From positions 1-36,144 of the forward strand of contig CAKJYW010000039.1 in assembly GCA_918272565.1 (NCBI GenBank): a stretch of 36,144 nt of DNA, given 5' to 3'. The translations under genes and the position numbers were made by a program. The notes under the pieces are model-generated. The model did not search any database and was not told the DNA's origin. It saw only the letters and a program-made list of their open reading frames with translations. This stretch comes from Bacilli bacterium. GTDB lineage: Bacteria; Bacillota_I; Bacilli_A; ML615J-28; CAG-698. The number at the start of each line of letters is the position of its first letter. The stretch's first letter is position 1. Shown one piece after another: positions 33,479-36,144 of this stretch.

Positions 33479-34573
33479 ATGACAATACGTGATTTTATTT
33501 CTAAAAATTATTTATTAATATATGAACTAATTGGGCTTTTGATCATTTTGGCTATTAGCGCTCATGTTTCAAGTAGAATGAAGAAGTACACAAAAGTAAC
33601 TTGTTTTCTTTTGATTGCTTCAGCTGTCGTTCATGCTTTGGAGCTTTGGACTCAAACTATTCCGTATACTACTACTTTAAGAGCCCTTATTACTGCCACA
33701 AAATATAGTATCTACCCACTATCACTAATAACATTTATGTCAATTTTATCTCCTGTTGAGAAGAAGAATTGGAAAACAAGAATTGCTATTATTGCCCCAT
33801 GGGCAGTTTGTACGATACTTTTCTTTACATCTCAGTGGACTGGACTTGTAGCATACTTCAGTGAAGGAGAAGATGGTATCAGCGGATATGGTGGTGGACC
33901 ATTAAGCTGGCTTCCCTATTTGCTATTTGGTGGTTATTTAGTGCTATTTGTTATTCAAAATATTTATTATTTAAGAAAATATAAAAGAAGAGATAGACTT
34001 ACATATCTTTATATAGTCTTAGGTGCAATCGGTGGATTTATAGTAAATTTCTTAATTAAGACAGATGACGATGATTACACACCTATTGTTACTACTGCAC
34101 TAGTATTGTTCTATTTGTTCTATTACATTCATAGAGCAAACATTGATGCTCTAACTGGTCTAATGAATCGTCAGAGTTATTATCAAGATATTAATTTGGG
34201 TGAGGCAAGTATTACTGCTACTGCTTCAATCGACATGAATGATCTTAAATTCATCAATGATAATTATGGCCATGAAGCTGGTGATGAAGCGCTTATAAGT
34301 ATATCTAATGTTTTAGTTAATTGTAAATTGTATAACTCAACAGTTTATCGTGTTGGTGGTGATGAATTTATGATTTTTTATTACAAAGCAACAGAAGAGA
34401 AAATTAAAGAAAACATTGCTAAGATGAAAGAAGAACTTGCTAAAACGGATTATTCTTGTGCTTTTGGTTATGCGATGAAACTTCCTAATGAGAAACTTCA
34501 ATCAACAATCAAAAGAAGTGATGATGAAATGTACATAGATAAAGCTATGATGAAAAAAGAACGCTCAAATTAA
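33479..34573 (+). CDS. Membrane-bound GGDEF diguanylate cyclase
   Basis: Makes the second messenger c-di-GMP from two GTP. About six or seven membrane helices fill residues 1-220, forming an unidentified sensor. The GGDEF domain starts at ANIDALTGLMNRQSYY; the metal/substrate block DMNDLKFINDNYGHEAGDEAL and the exact GGDEF signature RVGGDEFMIFY are intact, so activity is expected. The RxxD inhibitory site normally five residues before GGDEF is not seen (the stretch reads LYNSTVYR). I prefer ATG 33479, with AGAAG 10 bases upstream; ATG 33470 is an alternative adding three residues. The stop lies inside a bidirectional terminator shared with the convergent phosphodiesterase gene. Confidence 0.9.
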   Translation: MTIRDFISKNYLLIYELIGLLIILAISAHVSSRMKKYTKVTCFLLIASAVVHALELWTQTIPYTTTLRALITATKYSIYPLSLITFMSILSPVEKKNWKTRIAIIAPWAVCTILFFTSQWTGLVAYFSEGEDGISGYGGGPLSWLPYLLFGGYLVLFVIQNIYYLRKYKRRDRLTYLYIVLGAIGGFIVNFLIKTDDDDYTPIVTTALVLFYLFYYIHRANIDALTGLMNRQSYYQDINLGEASITATASIDMNDLKFINDNYGHEAGDEALISISNVLVNCKLYNSTVYRVGGDEFMIFYYKATEEKIKENIAKMKEELAKTDYSCAFGYAMKLPNEKLQSTIKRSDDEMYIDKAMMKKERSN

Positions 34574-34587
34574 GAGCGTTCTTTTTA
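34553..34587. terminator. Bidirectional terminator (GGDEF / GDPD)
   Basis: GAACGCTC (34559-34566) pairs with GAGCGTTC (34574-34581), with an A-run before and TTTTT after. It ends the converging genes on both strands and contains the TAA of the GGDEF gene. Confidence 0.92.
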
Positions 34588-35304
34588 TTCTAGGATATTT
34601 GTTGTGAGGAAGTCTACACCTAAAGAAGCAAGCCTTTCGCCAGTTTCTTTATCGTTTACTGTCCAAGCGTTAATAATGATACCATTATCTTTAAATTTCT
34701 TTATAGTTTCATTATTAAGTGCTCCATAGTGGATATCTATTCCAAAGTTGTTGTTTTTACATATATTAATTAATTTATCTTCAAATTTACTTGCTAGATA
34801 CATTATGCTTATATCTTTATTTAGCTTTCTTACCTTTAGTAAATTACTTAAATCAAAAGCAATGATTGTAACATTAGTTAAATTTCTTACACTTTCAATT
34901 TCTTTTAAGAGTTTTTTGATTTCAGAGAGTTTTAATACAGGCTTTATTTCAACAACCGAATGCTTCTCATATTTTTCACATAACTCTAGATATTCTTTTA
35001 ATGTAGGTATCTTTATATATGGCTTAGTTAGAATAGTATTAATGTCATAATAATCGATTTTTATTAAGTCGCTATAATTTAGGTTTTTGATTTCTTCATT
35101 AAAAGGACTTACTCTTTTAGTATTAGCATCGTGTGAAATAACAAAGATGTTATCTTTAGTTAGATGAACATCAGTTTCTATTCCATAGTAGCTTCTATTT
35201 CCTGCTGCTATAAAGCTAGCACATGTGTTTTCTCTTTCTAAGCCACTTAAGCCACGGTGAGCAATTAGTAATGTATTCTTCTTATCGATTTTAATTGTAT
35301 TCAT
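34585..35304 (-). CDS. Glycerophosphodiester phosphodiesterase
   Basis: Hydrolyses deacylated phospholipid headgroups (glycerophosphodiesters) to sn-glycerol-3-phosphate and an alcohol. The GDPD motifs are in place: H16-R17 in IAHRGLSGLERENT, E43 and D45 in GIETDVHLT (metal ligands), H58 in VISHDANTKR, and EIKP near 118 for the later Glu and Lys. The length of 239 is normal for cytosolic bacterial forms and there is no signal peptide. The ribosome site is AAAGGAGG. It converges on the GGDEF gene. A link to lipid turnover with the nearby acyltransferase is possible, but they are not in one operon. Confidence 0.94.
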   Translation of the reverse strand: MNTIKIDKKNTLLIAHRGLSGLERENTCASFIAAGNRSYYGIETDVHLTKDNIFVISHDANTKRVSPFNEEIKNLNYSDLIKIDYYDINTILTKPYIKIPTLKEYLELCEKYEKHSVVEIKPVLKLSEIKKLLKEIESVRNLTNVTIIAFDLSNLLKVRKLNKDISIMYLASKFEDKLINICKNNNFGIDIHYGALNNETIKKFKDNGIIINAWTVNDKETGERLASLGVDFLTTNILE

Positions 35305-35377
35305 AATTAAATCCTCCTTTAATATTATAACTAATAGGGGACTAAAAATAAAGATATGAAAATAATTAATTATGTAT

Positions 35378-35383
35378 TATAAT
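35378..35383 (+). promoter_or_regulatory. Probable -10 for the 35403 gene
   Basis: TATAAT at 35378-35383, 20 bases before the ATG. No convincing -35. The gap also carries a minus-strand TATAAT (around 35320-35326) for the GDPD gene. Confidence 0.35.
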
Positions 35384-35402
35384 ATATACAATAGGTATAG
35401 AT

Positions 35403-35903
35403 ATGATTAAATATTTTTTGATTGGATTAGGAATTGTTGCTATAGGGTTTATTGTTTTAATGATCGTTAAAGCAAAAAAACGCAAAAAAGAGATTATAAA
35501 TAAACTTAGTAAATTATCAAGTGATAATGGATATGAATTTATAGTTAATAAAGATAAGACATTTTTAATTAAGGGAGAAAAGACTTTATTAATTGATTAT
35601 GTTGAAATACCACCAAATTCTAGTGTCACAATTAATAGCAAGTCTACTTGGTGCTTAAGGTGGGGTGGCAAAAGGTATGGAAGAGGCTATCCTAACCAAA
35701 GGTATTTGAATGAGTTAAGTGACTTTTTGAAATTAAAAGTAGATTATATAAAAGTAATCATCCTTTATAAAACAACTGAAAAGATACTAATGTATCTAAA
35801 TGAAAGTGAAATAGCAACAGTTGATGAAGGTGAGAAAGTTTACGATTACAAAGTAGTCACATTTGATAATTTAGAAAATGTGTTTCCTAAGTTGTTTGAA
35901 TGA
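35403..35903 (+). CDS. Single-pass membrane protein, unknown function
   Basis: A 166-residue protein with one N-terminal membrane helix (about 5-23) followed by a Lys/Arg-rich stretch (24-32), so the body most likely faces the cytoplasm. The soluble part (about 40-166) alternates short strands and contains a striking basic/aromatic patch WCLRWGGKRYGRGYPNQRYL (about 83-102). I do not recognise it; it could be a nuclease-related or NERD-like fold, but no catalytic residues can be assigned. The ribosome site is poor (ATAGG). A single-gene unit next to an insertion sequence. Confidence 0.65.
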   Translation: MIKYFLIGLGIVAIGFIVLMIVKAKKRKKEIINKLSKLSSDNGYEFIVNKDKTFLIKGEKTLLIDYVEIPPNSSVTINSKSTWCLRWGGKRYGRGYPNQRYLNELSDFLKLKVDYIKVIILYKTTEKILMYLNESEIATVDEGEKVYDYKVVTFDNLENVFPKLFE

Positions 35904-35909
35904 TAGAGG

Positions 35910-35940
35910 TGATTAACTATTATTAGTCAATACTTTTTTT
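35910..35940 (+). terminator. Terminator after the 35403 gene
   Basis: TGATTAA (35910-35916) pairs with TTAGTCA (35923-35929), one G-U, followed by ATAC and seven Ts. Modest stem. Confidence 0.55.
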
Positions 35941-35976
35941 CAAAAAATTTATTAATATTTTTAGATAAGCAACGAC

Positions 35977-36015
35977 TAAAAGGCCTTAAAAGACTAATTT
36001 TTTAAATTTAAGGCC
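35977..36015 (-). terminator. Hairpin downstream of right-edge transposase
   Basis: GGCCTTAAA (35982-35990) pairs with TTTAAGGCC (36007-36015). On the minus strand the stem is followed by a four-T run only. It may be a weak terminator or part of the insertion sequence end. Confidence 0.5.
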
Positions 36016-36044
36016 GTGTTATAGTTATTAAGTTTTATATATTT

Positions 36045-36144
36045 TTATTTTACAACACTGGCATCAAAATCTACTTTATGCTTTTCTAAATAGAAGATAG
36101 TGTTAACTAGTTTTCTTGCCACATGAGACAAAGCAACTCTGTGT
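36045..36144 (-). CDS. Transposase C-terminus, probably IS110 family (5' partial)
   Basis: The last 32 codons of a minus-strand gene that runs off the right edge, ending HRVALSHVARKLVNTIFYLEKHKVDFDASVVK and TAA at 36045-36047. The VARKLVxxIFYLEK pattern resembles the end of Transposase_20 in IS110-family enzymes ('AVARKLLxIIYxML...'). These transposases use a DEDD/Ser chemistry and a bridge RNA from the element's own flank. With only 32 residues the family call is tentative; the presence of a transposase end is likely. Confidence 0.55.
   Translation of the reverse strand, partial: HRVALSHVARKLVNTIFYLEKHKVDFDASVVK

Noticed and set aside
1-36144. Mycoplasma-type code with TGA as Trp
   Set aside because: Trp codons in conserved proteins are TGG and several genes end properly at TGA.
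1-36144. CRISPR arrays, prophage or restriction/defence islands
   Set aside because: No regularly spaced repeats, and no phage structural, Cas, methylase or known defence genes among the reading frames; only one toxin-antitoxin pair and two transposase fragments.

Overview
The window is AT-rich and gene-dense. Trp is encoded by TGG, and TGA is used as a stop (for example in sufC, sufU, ftsH and the GlcNAc-kinase-like gene), so the standard code applies. Gene order (sufCDSUB; tilS-hpt-ftsH-rqcP), strong AAAGGAGG-type ribosome sites, sigma-A-like promoters with extended -10 elements, and many lipobox lipoproteins with bacterial Ig-like, Flg_new and GH18 domains point to a low-GC Bacillota. An uncultured, host-associated member of the Bacilli (Erysipelotrichales/RF39-like) is my best guess. 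The cell seems to be walled, because it carries a peptidoglycan amidase-type enzyme and a DUF368 undecaprenyl-phosphate translocase family protein.

Layout. 1-841: right-hand part of an IS3-family insertion sequence. 865-1944: two divergent small membrane proteins. 2040-6810: complete SUF iron-sulfur operon. 6864-8244: an ATPase-like protein that has lost its ATP-binding motifs, overlapping a membrane protein; together they look like a decayed or repurposed ABC transporter. 8253-12503: housekeeping operon tilS-hpt-ftsH-rqcP. 12620-17168: two lipoproteins, one with CxxC ribbon repeats and one a 1039-residue multidomain amidase. 17298-20592: GH4 phospho-glycosidase, BadF-type sugar kinase, Maf, and a small membrane protein. 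20626-25337 (minus): GHL10-like lipoprotein, M42 aminopeptidase, Hsp33. 25474-26581: YcxB-like and helical proteins. 26598-27509 (minus): DUF368. 27821-28368: DinJ/YafQ toxin-antitoxin pair. 28413-33037 (minus): lysyl-tRNA synthetase, GH18 lipoprotein, PlsC-like acyltransferase with a zinc ribbon. 33168-33334 (minus): tRNA-Gln and tRNA-Tyr. 33479-35903: membrane GGDEF protein, a glycerophosphodiesterase (minus) and a one-helix protein. 36045-36144 (minus): C-terminal end of a second transposase, probably IS110 family, cut by the window edge.

How the genes fit together. Four lipoproteins (12620, 14049, 20626, 30010) share a short signal peptide, a lipobox Cys and an Asp/Glu/Pro/Lys-rich linker. 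Three of them carry carbohydrate- or peptidoglycan-acting domains. With the cytosolic GH4 enzyme and the sugar kinase they suggest a surface glycan or murein turnover programme, though no sugar transporter is visible here. Most transcription units end in clear hairpins, several of which serve both strands between convergent genes.

The most unusual items are the motif-less ABC-like pair, the acyltransferase-zinc ribbon fusion, the duplicated N-terminal module of the GHL10 lipoprotein, and a toxin-antitoxin promoter with a palindrome across its -10 box, preceded by what may be a stub of a lost regulator gene. Nothing here proves a wholly new system.
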